64,000 nucleotides of DNA from Diphasiastrum complanatum (taxonomy: Eukaryota; Streptophyta; Lycopodiopsida; Lycopodiales; Lycopodiaceae). The notes beneath the pieces were generated by a model, which saw nothing but the letters and a program-made list of their open reading frames with translations, ran no database searches and had not been told where the DNA came from. Below are positions 11,701 through 23,640 of this stretch, one piece after another. A program made the position numbers and the translations under genes. The stretch spans positions 27,947,192-28,011,191 of the forward strand of contig CM055097.1 in assembly GCA_029204225.1 (NCBI GenBank), read 5' to 3'. The first letter of the stretch is position 1. Each line of letters starts with the position of its first letter.

Positions 11701-12019
11701 TTATCTCCACCATGGATCAACACTTGTTTTAATGATCAGAATCCGGGGTTAGACCAGTTACAACTGAATCAAGGAGGAGTACATATTCCAGAGCAGCAAG
11801 CTCCTATGCAAGTGGTGACGATTGAGGAGCCATTACTGACAAATGTGCAAGTTGTTACTCGACACAAGGATAAAGGAAAGGCGGTACGGCAGGAGGCTTA
11901 TCATGAACAAGCTGGGCATCTAATATAGATGTGGTCAAATGGCGAGAGTCACTCAAGAGGTGCTGACTCAGTTGCATCAGTCATAAGGACCAAATTCCTC
12001 TCAAGAATTAGTCGATGTC

Positions 12020-12856
12020 GTGGTGGATCAAATAGCTAACTTTGTTATCAATTATAAGTTTCGAGTTACGGTTGGGCAATTGATTCAGATTGTGCCCTAC
12101 TTGGCAGAATCCATTCATGCCAAGTTACTAGGATTCAAGCTACTAGAAGGGTTGCCTTTAGTGGTGGTGAATACTATTGTACAATCTACGAAACATGATA
12201 TTGTTCCGATGTTGGAAATTACTATCCAAGGAATAGACATTTGGGGCATCCAAATTGATGGCCGAGCAGGTGTTAATATCATATCTGAAGATATGTACAA
12301 GAAATTGTAGAATATACATTCACAAAAGAGTCAATTAGTCATCCATATGGCTAATCATACAAGGGATTCGCTAGTAGGCAAAATTTGCAAGGTACTGGTT
12401 AAAATTCAAGAGGTGGAATTTTTGTTGAAGTTTGTTGTGTTACGATTACCGCAAGGGGAAGATGTGTATTCGGTGTTGTTGGGCAGGCCTTGGCTAAGAG
12501 CCGCAAAGGCCGTGCATGATTGGGCAACGGGTGTGGTAATGATTCTTGCTGAAGGAAAAAAGATTCAATTGCATCGTGGACGTATTGATTCAGTGCTACA
12601 GCCGGTAGGTGTGAAAACGGTTGAAGAATTGTTATTTCAACCGATGATGGAGGAAATCGAAAAAGATCTACACTTTACAAGTCTGTTTCCGGACTACATA
12701 CCGGTGGGAGAGGCTCATTTATCTACGATTGTTAATTTATTTGTTGTTGAAGGAATTGAGGCTGGTTCAAAAGAATCAGTGCAGAAAGATGAGCAAGTGT
12801 TAGCAGAGGATCCCAATCGGGATCAGTATCCAGAAGGTGTTCGGAGTCAAGGATGA
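12020..12856 (+). pseudogene. Retropepsin-like aspartic protease of the gag-protease element
   Basis: The first part carries IQIDGRAGVNIIS around residue 80, the position of the D-[ST/G]-G active site in Tat proteases, here DGRAG. After a stop at 12308 the frame continues from 12347 with VYSVLLGRPWLRAAKAVHDW, the conserved ILLGRPWL motif that closes gypsy proteases. One stop separates the halves. After the frame ends at 12856, pol does not follow. There are only about 250 bp without coding signal and then the polypurine tract. Confidence 0.82.
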
Positions 12857-13108
12857 TAGCCAGTGACTATTGCTTAAACCTTTACGGTTTGGATGGGGCA
12901 TGGATGCCTCGAAACCAAGAGAGTGGATATCGAGGGCAAATGCCTTCAAACCGATCACTATAAATGAATGCGGTGAGGGAGAATCCGTGAGCTATTTCTC
13001 GGGGATGCACACATTTGACAAAAGTGAAAGTGAACACGACAGCTAAGCAGTCAAGCGACGGAAAAGGTTGCAGAAGAGCTAGGGATAAACCTCGATGGAA
13101 CTCGGAAA

Positions 13109-13127
13109 TTTTGGAGGGGGGAACATG
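13109..13127 (+). promoter_or_regulatory. Polypurine tract
   Basis: TTTTGGAGGGGGGAACA lies directly before the 3' LTR start TGTTAGG at 13128, the expected place for the plus-strand primer. Confidence 0.75.
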
Positions 13128-13172
13128 TGTTAGGCCTAGTTGGGCCATTTCAATGTAACCGTAAGATAAGTT
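13128..13172 (+). repeat. Truncated 3' LTR (first 45 bp only)
   Basis: This matches 9403-9447 apart from a three-base difference near position 32. It diverges completely after TAAGATAAGTT, so more than 1.3 kb of the LTR is lost or replaced by unrelated sequence. Confidence 0.8.
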
Positions 13173-13679
13173 GACTCGTAATTAGTATCCATAGCTATGT
13201 TACAGTTGCTTGGGTATACACACAATGTATATTTTTTGCAATATACTGAAAATCAATTGCTTGACAACAAAAGAGCATAGACATCTTAAAGACATAGAAG
13301 AAATGTACTTGTTCACATTGTTGAGGAAATATCGCTTTGATCTGTCCAAAGCTTGGTAGAGTCAATGGCAAAATAACCACTCTCATCGTTCCTGACAGTT
13401 GCATTGGGACCATTGCAAATAACTTTGAACCATTTGACATCAAATATGAAAAAGCTGAATTGTCTAAATCCAACTTTGAGGATGGATTGTCCCACAATAA
13501 TCAAGTTGAGAAGAGAGTAAATTGGTGTCAGTCGTGCTTGCTCGACTCTCTTGGATAAAATTTGCCATGACTATACAATCGTACGTGTTTCTTTTTTTTT
13601 CAATGCGCTCTGTATGAAAGTGTCATGCGCCCATAGTGCATTGTAGTTTTTGTACTAAATGAAATAGAACAAAATTTGT
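13173..13679. other. Unassigned sequence
   Basis: There are short ORFs on both strands (for example 13195-13497 minus) but nothing I recognise. It lies between the truncated LTR and the TNP2 relic and could be a non-coding or C-terminal part of the CACTA element. Confidence 0.4.
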
Positions 13680-15010
13680 TAGAGATACAAAAAACATGTA
13701 CAAAATTGCACGTTGTGGCCCTCATAAACCATCTTTTGTAGATGTCATGAGTGACGTGCTTGCAAATTCTTGCCACAAATGGGACATGCATTGTAGCCAC
13801 TCGTTGAGAGCCCTGCATTGAAACAAAACAACCGACTTAATTGTGAGTGCAACGTTTGGATTGAGAGAAAATTTGTGAATTCACATTAGATTTAATATCA
13901 TGAACCAATAGCAAGGATATCTCAACTGAACATTCCCCATATCCAGGAAAGTCGCATTGTCCACATCAAGATCCCCTTTACCTCAAAATCTCTTTGTCTG
14001 CATGGTCTTGATATATCGCTCACTTGAACTCCTTGCCATAGAATCTTTAGCTCATCTACCAAGGGAGCCATATACATGTCCATATTTTTTGCCTTGTATT
14101 TTTCCGGGATAAGCAGGGCAAGCATTAGGTGCCCCTTCTTGATACTTAGCCAAGGGAAGATGTTGTAATTTACAAGGACAACTGGCCAAGTGGACCATGA
14201 TGTGGAGCGCAAACCAAATGGATTCACACCATCCATCACCAACCCCAAATGCAAATGGCGAGGCTCATCCCTAAACTCATGCCAAGTAGCATCTACGGGC
14301 TTCCATGCTGGACAGTCGGCAGGGATCCTCATAGAATTGACCGATGAACAATTGCTCGAATGCCATGTCATAAGCTCCGCGATGAAATTACACTTAAACA
14401 TATGGCGTATCCTGGGTATGATGGGAAAATGCCTTACCACCTTGGTGGGTATGGTCTCTCCTTGTAAATCCTACCTGTAATGGTGTTCCTCACAACATGG
14501 ACACGTGGTTGCATCCTCAAACTCACCTCTATATAAAACGCAATCATTGGGACATGCATGTATACTCTTGTAATCCATGCCAACTGTCGATAACATTTTC
14601 CTAAGCAATCTGCGACAAAATATATATGTAATTAGTTATAGTTTCTCACAACACATGAAAAAATAATAACAAACAAGAAGCTGTGACACTCGCATCTAAC
14701 CACTCGTACTTAGCTTGCAAGTTCAAAAGTAACAAACAAGCTCGCAACTTTGACATTTGTCCACCCTCGTACAAAGGAGTAGATGCCAAGCCACACATCA
14801 CTCTTCTTCCCTTGTCAATGTGGCCTTAGGTGGGTTCATGAAGAATGCATCCATCATGTCATTCATGTCGCCCTCGTGATCATGCGTTGTGAATGGCACA
14901 TCCTGGTGTATTGTGGCTCCTTGGGACATATCTTCGTGCAAGTCCACGGGTGCATCGGAGGAAAATGGTGGCTCTCATGCGCTTGCACGTCTGAATCTTG
15001 CCGATTGCAT
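13680..15010 (-). pseudogene. CACTA (En/Spm) TNP2-type transposase, fragmented
   Basis: Reading the minus strand from high to low coordinates gives successive TNP2 blocks. DMNDMMDAFFM lies at about 14840-14866. PLYEGGQMSKLRACLLLLNL lies at about 14700-14780. LLRKMLSTVGMDYKSIHACP and NDCVLYRGEFEDATTCPCC lie at about 14495-14610. MRIPADCPAWKPVDATW, LVMDGVNPFG, YNIFPWLSIKKGHLMLALLI and DMYMAPLVDELKILWQGV lie within 13922-14440. After an apparent intron, GLSTSGYNACPICGKN lies near 13780. These are in family order and match the Transposase_21 domain. Introns or small insertions separate them, and stops occur in the last block. The C-terminal half, TNP1/TNPA partner and CACTA termini are not seen, so it is an immobile relic. 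Confidence 0.88.
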
Positions 15011-16858
15011 GGCAACATCTGGTAGAATTCTCCGATAGTCATGTGAATGTGAGTCATCATCATACACAAAAGAAGCACAACAACAATCAAGAACAACAGA
15101 ATATTAAATCCAATCGTGAAGACCGCCAAATACATACATGATAAGGGTGCATGCAATGTTTTTTGGCAATGTAAAGAGACGTGCAAATCAAAACTCACTG
15201 AAGAACCAACTTCGGGCCGCACAAAGATTGACTCTCTATCAATCTGTCCATACATTCGAACGTGTGATATAGTAATACATCGTTCTCGTCACAGTGCATA
15301 CTTACATCGTGTACATGGGTATAGCCAGGCCTCTGATCCAATATGTGATGGTCATGCCTCATCACCTGAAGAAGAAGGAACTCGCCATTTGCATCGTTCA
15401 CCTTGACAAGTAACAATGGATTAAACACAAAATTAGAGAGCAATACATGTCATAAACAAATTGAATACACTGAGTCAAATACAAGAGATGTTTAGTTATT
15501 TTGAGTCTAGTGCAAGTCTCATGAATAAATTACTATTTTGAAAACTTACTACTTTTGAAAAAGACAAATTTCAAAAACTTTGCAGGCTTGAAACATTGAA
15601 ATAATGTGCATGGATCTTGTATTAAGGAAAAATAATTATCGGTTCTTGAGAAGTCAGCATCCTCCATTATATCTTTGAAGCCGGTTTCCAAGGAAAGTAG
15701 TCGGTTCCATTCCTATACTATGCCGGTTTTCCCAAGCACTGAAAACAGGGACCTTGGTAGATGGACATCGGAATAACCCTACAAAAATTGGGATTCAGAA
15801 AACTCACTACTTTTGAGAAAGACAAATTTCAAAAAATTTGCAGGCCTCAGAATGGGCCTCAGAACAATTCACTTAATAAATGTGTTATACGAGGCTGGAA
15901 CGGATTCTTGAAAATTTCAAAAAATCTGTCCCTTGCCACTACTTTTGAGAAGAGAAGATGGGAGTGGGTGATAGTATCGATGATTGTACCTGCTACTTTT
16001 TGTGTCCTTCTGTTAGCCGATTTTTTGACATGATAAATCGGGCTAAATTAGGGAAGAAATACCATGTTGTTTCATCAGTTGTATATAAAATGTGCTACTT
16101 ATTTAGTGTGACCGGCAAAAATTTGGCCCGTATAGCTAGCCGAAGGGTCCCAGTCTGTCCAAAATGGACTACCAAGAGGCTTGAGAAATGGCTATGTAAA
16201 TTTTTGTTTCCATGATCTTATTGAACTTTCGGTAAAATTGCAATGTAACCGGAATTTTATATTAATATTATGTAATGGTTGAGACTTTTTTCAGGGTTTT
16301 TTTTCCTTTTGCCCAACCTCCGTAAAAATCAGAGACTAGCCAATATTTTCGAGCACCTGGATAGCTGGAGTATGTCAAGAACCTTCAGCAAAAATCGGCG
16401 TTGTTTTCCAGCCGATCAATCAAGAGCCGAATGTGAAATGCTACCGCTAGAAGTTGGGCACTACATATGTCAAATACCACATTGGGGGTTATGTACCTTG
16501 GTCATGGGACAAAAATGGGCCAAACCTTGATAATTAAGGAAGTACCTAATGCATAAGAGCCACCCAAAGATCAATTATCAAGAGAGGCCGGAAAAATGTC
16601 AAAGACCATCTGAATTTAAGAGGATGACGACAAAACATCAAATACCGAGCATAAGACCTTGACTTAATTGCCACATGGAACATTCCTATTGGATAGGACA
16701 TTGATCCACATGGGCCGTGTACTTTGGTCATGGGTGCCCATGTGGCCCTATCCACAATCTTCAATTCCATTTAAGAGCCCACATGACACATGTCCAAAAA
16801 GTCCAAGTTGACCCATGGAAATGAGGGATGAAATAGTCAAAATGCAAATAAAGGTGAT
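15011..16858. other. Unassigned; three related short motifs
   Basis: The part nearest the TNP2 relic may be its 5' region, but I recognise no domain. Between 15545 and 15960 a motif CTACTTTTGARAAAGACAAA occurs twice and partly a third time (about 15548, 15801 and 15940), twice followed by TTTGCAGGC. A related phrase, TTGGTCATGGG, occurs near 16499 and 16724. No gene is supported. Confidence 0.4.
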
Positions 16859-17125
16859 GTTAGGGATTTTTCCGACAGGGGATTGGTCCCGCCAGAAAGC
16901 CCCAGCGAGTAAAAGGGCCCACACTGCCCTTACGCAAGCGACTAAGGTCTATTACCATTTCCAACCCTGGGGGTCATCCTAATCCCCGTACTCCCCAATC
17001 AATGAGAGTTTTCCAGGCTCTCAGAAGTATGATTGCAAGGAGATAGTTTATCAGTTTCTCAAAGTTCTTCTCGATGTGGTAAAGTGATAGAATGATTTCT
17101 CGTCACTCTATCAGATTCTAAATAT
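16859..17125 (+). repeat. Left terminal repeat of fold-back copy 2
   Basis: Direct copy of 209-470, with the same order of landmarks (GGTCCCG, AAAGCCCCAG, GTAAAAGGGCCCAC, GGGGGTCATCCTAATC). Confidence 0.8.
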
Positions 17126-18439
17126 GAGGTCAGTATAGTATAAAACATATTTGGAAAAACCAAGTACTAACTGAACCTTTAAACATGACAGACAATTATT
17201 CAGAAGAGTACTAAAAATGGTTACGTCTTTTGTTCGTTTGTAATCGAGGACAGGTAGAATAAATGGTCACGAGATCTAAGGATCTCTCCTAGACGTTCTG
17301 CACAAAAAATGGACACAATCTGTTAGATATAAGTAATTTTCCGCCCAACAAGTATTGTGATACTCAAGTACGATGATTGTATATAGGGAATATCTTGACC
17401 AAGTGGTAAATTTGGCCTAAACATCTCATAGACAATCTCCCTCTGTGAGTAAGGGTTTCGCTTGTCACACGAGATTGTTTTAAACTATGTTGCTTTGGTT
17501 CGTATTATGATGCCTATTTCTTCTCTCTATTGCATCTTATGTTCATCAAATGTCATTTACTCAAAAGATATTATGGCGAGTTTGGTCGTGAGTAAAATGA
17601 TTCTTCCATTTTTGTCAAACTTTCACCTTTAAGATTTGTTCCATCATAATAGGTGAACACTTGCCAACAGACACATCATAAAAGTTTTTTGAGATATTTC
17701 TGGTCATTTCATGTATCTGCAACTTGTAAAATGTCTAAGATCGTTTGGGAGTCTATATATAGGATGAAATCAATGATTCCACTCTCGTATTTTTCAACGA
17801 GGGTGTGTTTGAATGAAAAAAAAAACACAAAAACAAAAAGGAACGAGATGTTACTTGTATATTCCGACAAGTGTCATCAAGTCCACCTATATGAAAAATA
17901 TATGGGGTTGATTCCAAGCTATAGGGAATATTCCACCTCGTATATACATTTAGATGACCTTCTCTCTGTATTCCAAGAGAGTTGGTTTATGCAGCTTTAG
18001 CGAAAACATATTTAGAATGTCAAAGTGTTATTTATCACCTATACAACAATAGTATTTATCAGAATGTCGCACAATATACATCACAACACTAACAATCGGG
18101 TTTGAATTTCTAAATATAAGTAAAATTAACTTGAAATTAAAAAATTTTATACATAACACAATTTGTATCCTCTCTTTTCTTTTCTCTCTCTTTTTCTTTT
18201 TTTTTCTTTTCTCTTTAATTTTCTCCCACTTGACTCATGTTAATAGACAGAGAAATGATAGTTAACAAAGAGTTACAATCTCAAGTAAGCATAGATGCAA
18301 ACGTCATTCGTAATCTATAAACAGCGAAAACTTGTGAGATTATATACATTGAGATGATCAGATTGCATGCACATTAACTCATAAAAACATGACCTTGGAA
18401 AGTATAGAGAAGATATGTGTAGCATCAGAGTATTGAGTC

Positions 18440-20540
18440 ACCAAATGCTTAACCAGAGAAATCTCAGTCACGGGTTGGAGCTGCTATCATCAGGAGCACG
18501 GATAATAAATAGTTCACAGATAAGTGGTAGAATTCCATGTGGAACTGCATCATGGCTTGGTGCTGGGGTAGCAAGCCTATACATCCATCATAAGTAGGAG
18601 GTGTGATTCAGTACTCTGATCAGTCCAGCTACAGCGAGGCAACTCTTCTTTGCTTCTGACTCAGTTAGCCATAACACTCAGCTTCAATGATTTTGAGGCA
18701 ATGATGATTCTTTTGACAACGTTGCTGATCCGTAGACTAGTTAGAGGCAGTGGCGGTCTGAGCTCCAGAGTGGGTAGTCTTGGTATCTTAGAAGCAATCC
18801 TCCACAACAGACTTCAGAAAGCAGCTCTCAATCTGTCAGTTAGAGTCCAGCGCTCAACCACGTTGAAGGAACTCAAGTAACATATAATACTCAAAAAGCT
18901 CTGTCAGGATTAAATATCGATGGAGCGCTGAGCTGTACTCATCATCCTCGACCATCGCCCAAATAGCATGCATGAGAAGCTGTCAACAGTGATGGTGCAC
19001 TGGAGGTGTCTTTTATTTTGGTTGCAAGTCTGCGATGGTGCTAGGTGAAGTAACAGAGATTGTAGCAAAGAATTTCCTTTTTGATGCTAGAATAATCATA
19101 TATGTGCAGCGCTCTTTGATCAACAGTTAAACATCAAAATTCCGTTCTTGATCAGATGAAGGTATGGAAAATTGCTTTTCCATCTTTTCAGTAGCAATTA
19201 ACTGGAAGCACATGATGGAGAACTTCAAATATGCGATGAGCAGTTGTAGAAAAAGATCTCAAGTTTGATGCGGTGCTCTCCAACCCCCAAAATCAATTGT
19301 TGCATCAGATGTCATATACAATAGCGATCTTGTCCAACGATCAGCAAAGAGGTAGTTGGCTAAATTCGATCAGCAAAGAGGTAGTTGGCTAAATTCGATC
19401 AGCAACAGTCTCTCTCTCTTATGTATGGCAGCGATGGAGATCTGAGCCCTGATAGGTATGATGAAAGGCCCTCCTTGAACAACCATGCTAGTCTAAAATC
19501 TTAATGATGTATGAAAGCATTGGTGTACTGATGGAAAGTAGCGAACAAGTTGTTGATGAAAAGCTGTCCCTTCCTAGCGATGGAACAATGTCGGAAATGC
19601 GCTGGAGGCACCTTCATTTATAAGTGTTCACTGATGCCTCAGATGGCTCCTGAAAACCAGTACTCGAGTGCTCTGAAAATTAGTTGACTGGCAGTTAACT
19701 GAAGCTCTCACATAGCTTTCAGAAATTAACACTTATGTGAGCCATGATGAGCATTTGGTAGCACACATGGAATGCAACACTCCATGCTCAGAATTGTGTA
19801 GGATCCCGCTAGCTATCAGCTTACAGATAACAGGTAAAAGTTGGCGTTCAAAATCAGGTAGAACTACTGTCAACTTGTAGATGGATCTGCACTCATCCCT
19901 TCTCTTTGAAAGTTAGTTGAAAACACTCAGACCTGCGCTCTGCTGGTAGGTAAATCTCCTTTCACATGTCAAGCAGCGATGGACTCATTCTTCTGCTTAA
20001 TTGCTCAGAAGTCTTTACTCAGTGTTCGCGTATCAGTGGAACAGTAGCAACGCTGGAAATCTGCTCGTGCACACAACTGCCTTTCATTGGTTTTCTGCTC
20101 AAATCCGACCCACATATAGTGATTAAATGTGTATGGTCTAATGATCGTAGCAGTGCAGAATTAGTGATAGCTCACTGAGGATAGTTGCTAAGTGGAATCA
20201 AAATGTGGTTGATGCCATGCATCGCTGGAAGGTATAGATGAGTTAACTGTTTGGATCACTAATGCTCTCAGTCAGACAGTAGTGAAAGCAAGGCAGAACT
20301 GAAGGTGAATTGCCTCAAACAAGACTCATTTGATTATAGTCCAGTGCACTCAGATTATGCAAGAACTCATATTACAATCTTGAATAGGTTGGCCCTGGAT
20401 CAGCGCTCTCTCCAGATATCCTCCATAGTCTCTTATAGTGATGGATTCCATCGTTTCCTCTGAAGCTCTCTCAACGAAGATGTAACTTACAAGTTCCATT
20501 CAAAGCAGATCTCCAACGTTTCTCCCCACTCCTACTCATC
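18440..20540. repeat. Left internal segment with recurrent AGYGATGGA motif
   Basis: The nonamer AGCGATGGA or a one-base variant recurs near 18924, 18987, 19430, 19577, 19976, 20218 (inverted) and 20441. CTCAGA/TGCTC-type words are interspersed. A 29-bp direct duplication (GATCAGCAAAGAGGTAGTTG and following bases) lies at about 19340-19400. Copy 1 has the same motif near 2010 and 2300. Such subterminal motif arrays are known transposase-binding regions in CACTA and Ac elements; that role here is inference. Confidence 0.5.
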
Positions 20541-20639
20541 GCTAGTCACTCCTCTCATATTGCTCTTTATGCCCTTTTTTCTTATGATACTCCTCTCCTT
20601 GAAAATTCTCTATTATAAAGACGTCGCTTTCTTCTTCTT

Positions 20640-21960
20640 CCTCATGGCCTTTTATTCTCTTTTAGTCGAACTTCATCCGAAAAATTCCCATTTGAAGTTT
20701 TGTCTGACTTTTCTTATGGAGTTTAGCTTTTTTTGAATAGTTTGGGTCTTTTAACTTCATTTCAGAAGTTACTCACTATAATTTTCCGAAACGAGTTTCT
20801 GCTCTTAATGATCCAAAAAATAAATGTGAGCCTGATATTTGTGTATAGTTTTCCTTCACAAAAACTTCATACAACCAGGTAATACTTTGACATTCAAGTT
20901 GAAGAATTGCATTGTAAGATTCAAATGATTGGAGTTTATATGTAGAACTTCGTCTCAAAAATTCTTATGTGAAGTTTGGTCTGACTTTTCTTTTCAAGTT
21001 TTTTAATAGCTCCTACCCTTCAAGCTTATATTTAAGACTTAAATCATTATCCATTTGAAATCAATTCCTTCACGTTAAAAATGAAATGATCATCTTTTTC
21101 TTCATTTGCTAGGAATCTTTTCCCACAAGTGTCCGAAGTTTGTTAGGAACTATTTATTGTTGAAATATTTTGTCCCTTTTTTACGTGGAGTATCCAAAAG
21201 TGAATGAGGGACACCTTTGACTTAGGAATCTACCTTTATAGGATTCCTTCAAGAGTATCTTCCGCAACAACATCCGTCTCTATGCTTCTTGGCATTATTC
21301 CTAGTGTTTAATGACATTCTCATCTTCCAATCTGTTTTTTTTCCATGGGCTTTGTTTTTATCCTATCCGGTGGAATATGTGTGACGTCATCATGATCCTT
21401 GCAAAGTTTCTTGAGTTTTTTCATTTTCGACACAGTTCACGGACTTGTGAAGGGTGGTAGTCGTTTCTTAGACGTCTATGTATTTTTGGCTTTGAGAACT
21501 GGCGTTTTGCTTGATGTCTAAGTAGAACCACGAAACCCAGTGTTATTGATGGAAATGAAATCTTTTACGGTCACTGTCCAAATCTCCTATGTGTGTACTA
21601 TGCCGATAACCGATTTTGGTAGAAAATAACCTGCCTGAAGCACCTTGTTGATGGTTATACTCATATTGCTGGTCTTATTCCCATTGTCGATGTATTTGAA
21701 CTGTTGGATAGTGATGTTGTTGTTGATGCTATGTCCCGTGATTGAGATTTCCCTAGACGGCACGTGGAATCAAAACACACCGTGGTCTTAGTATTAACTA
21801 AATGTCATAAGTACATTGAAAGTGTTGTTTACATGCTTCTAATTTACTGAAAAAATATTCACAGAAATTTAAAAATTCTACTTTGGCCATTATTGGGCAG
21901 GCTAGATGCCCAAACTGTAAATACCGTACATACAATAATTTACAATAATTGGCCATTTTA
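20640..21960 (+). repeat. Left inner inverted arm, copy 2
   Basis: Complementary to about 22216-23460 and a direct homologue of about 3650-4840 in copy 1. Shared landmarks include TGGTAGAAAATAACCTGCCT (21619, and 4510 in copy 1) and the segment near 21780. Confidence 0.75.
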
Positions 21961-22215
21961 ACTTGATTTTATCATAAAAATTTTAAAAATGTCATAATTC
22001 AAGTCCGATTTTTTTACGACAAAAAATCAGCTAACATGGCGATTCTTGGTGTAGTCCCCACACCAAGAATCCAGAGTCTCCGGTCTTATGCTCACAATCG
22101 GCTTTTGTTTGAACACTCAGCAGCAATTTCCAAGATGTTCTTTCAGTATCTGCTCCATGATCTCTCCCCTTTTAGATTTGATCTGCTCTTTGAAATTCCT
22201 GCAATCCAACAGTAG
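21961..22215. repeat. Centre of fold-back copy 2, with a 12-bp hairpin
   Basis: The left part (about 21940-22035) is the reverse complement of 4988-5084 in copy 1. The rest is unrelated to copy 1 and includes a perfect hairpin at 22041-22071, GATTCTTGGTGT with a seven-base loop and its complement. Confidence 0.55.
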
Positions 22216-23640
22216 AATTTTTAAATTTCTATACATATTTTTCCAGTAAATTAGAAGCATGTAAACAACATTTACAATGTACTTATGACATTCAGTTAAT
22301 AAAGACCACAGTGCGTTTTGATTTCACCTGCCGACTAGGGGAAATCTCAGGCACGGGGCATAGCATCAACAGCAACATCACTATCAAACAGTTCAAAGAA
22401 ATCAACAGTGGGAATAAAACCAGCAACGTGAGTAGAACCATCAACAAGGTGCCTCAGGCAGGATATTTTCTACCAAAATCGGTCATCGACACAGGACACA
22501 CATAGGAAATTTGGATAGTGACCGTCAAAAATTTCATTGAGTTTTGAGACTCTACATAAATATCAAGCAAAACCCCAGTTCTCAAAGCCAAAATATTAAG
22601 TTTTATTGGGTTAAAAATGTGCCCGATGATTATGGGAAAAAACGGCTAGTTTGAAGAGAAACCGATCTACGTAATAAAACTTGAAAATCTTGAGTCACTA
22701 CATGTGTCAAGATCGACTACCACCCTTCACAAGTTCGTGAAGTGCGTCGAAAATGAAAAAACTCAAGAAACTTCACAAGGATCATGATGATGTCACACAT
22801 ATTCCATTGACAGGATAAGTACAAGACCTGTGGGGGAAAAACAAACTGGAAGATGGGAACGTCATTAAATGCTAAGAATAATGCCAAGAAGCATAGAGAC
22901 GGATGTTGTTGAGAAAGATACTCTTAAAGGAATCCTAAAAGGCAGATTCCTAAGTCAAAGGTGCCCTTCATTCACTTTTGGATACTCCACGTGTAAAAAA
23001 AAGGACAAAATATTCGAGCAATAAATAACTCCTAACAAACTTCGGACACATGTATGAAAAGATTCCTCGCAAATGAAAAAAAAGGATGGGCACTTCATTT
23101 TCAATGTGAAGGAGGTGACTTCAAGTGGATAATGATTTAAGTCTTAAATAGAAGCTTGAAGGGTTGGAGCTATTAAACTTCAAATAAAAACTTCAGAAGG
23201 AAAGTTGGACCAAACTTCACATAGGAATTTTCTAGATGAAGTTCGACAGAGAAACTCCACTCATCTCATCTGAATCTTACAATGCAATTCTTCAACTTGA
23301 ATGTCAAAGTGCTACCTGAAAAGTTGTATGAAGTTTTCGTGAAGGAAAACCTTTATTTTTGGATCATTAAAGACCCCGAAACTTGTTTTACAAAGTTATA
23401 GTGGGCAAATTCTAAAATGAAGTTTAAAAAACCGGAACTATTTGGGAAAAGCTAAACTTCAAAATAAGGGTGAAACAAAACTTGGAAAGGAAATTTTGAA
23501 GAGAAGGAAAATACCTCATTTTCATGGAAAAAGAGTATAAAAAGAGGAGGAGTTTTCATAAGGTGAGGGGAGTCTTCTACGAGAAGTTTTCAAGAGAGAG
23601 TTTTTTGAAGAGAGGTTCAAAGAGCGTGGGATTATGTCTT
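22216..23640 (-). repeat. Right inner inverted arm, copy 2
   Basis: Inverted partner of 20640-21960. It corresponds to 5140-6480 of copy 1 in direct orientation. The match to the left arm weakens after about 23460. Confidence 0.72.

Larger units (their letters stand above)
9403..13172 (+). mobile_element. gag-protease-only LTR retrotransposon (Tat-like)
   Basis: A 5' LTR (9403-10787) is followed by a primer-binding-like site, gag with a zinc knuckle, a retropepsin, a G-rich polypurine tract and the first 45 bp of a 3' LTR (13128-13172). There is no reverse transcriptase, RNase H or integrase between the protease and the polypurine tract, so the element is non-autonomous. The protease resembles that of the Tat-like elements at 36-52 kb in this window, so a related element could have mobilised it, but that is inference. 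The 3' LTR is cut after about 45 bp, so the target duplication cannot be checked. Confidence 0.8.

Noticed and set aside
14783-15406. Plus-strand ORFs
   Set aside because: They are antisense to the TNP2 relic, whose minus-strand motifs explain the sequence.
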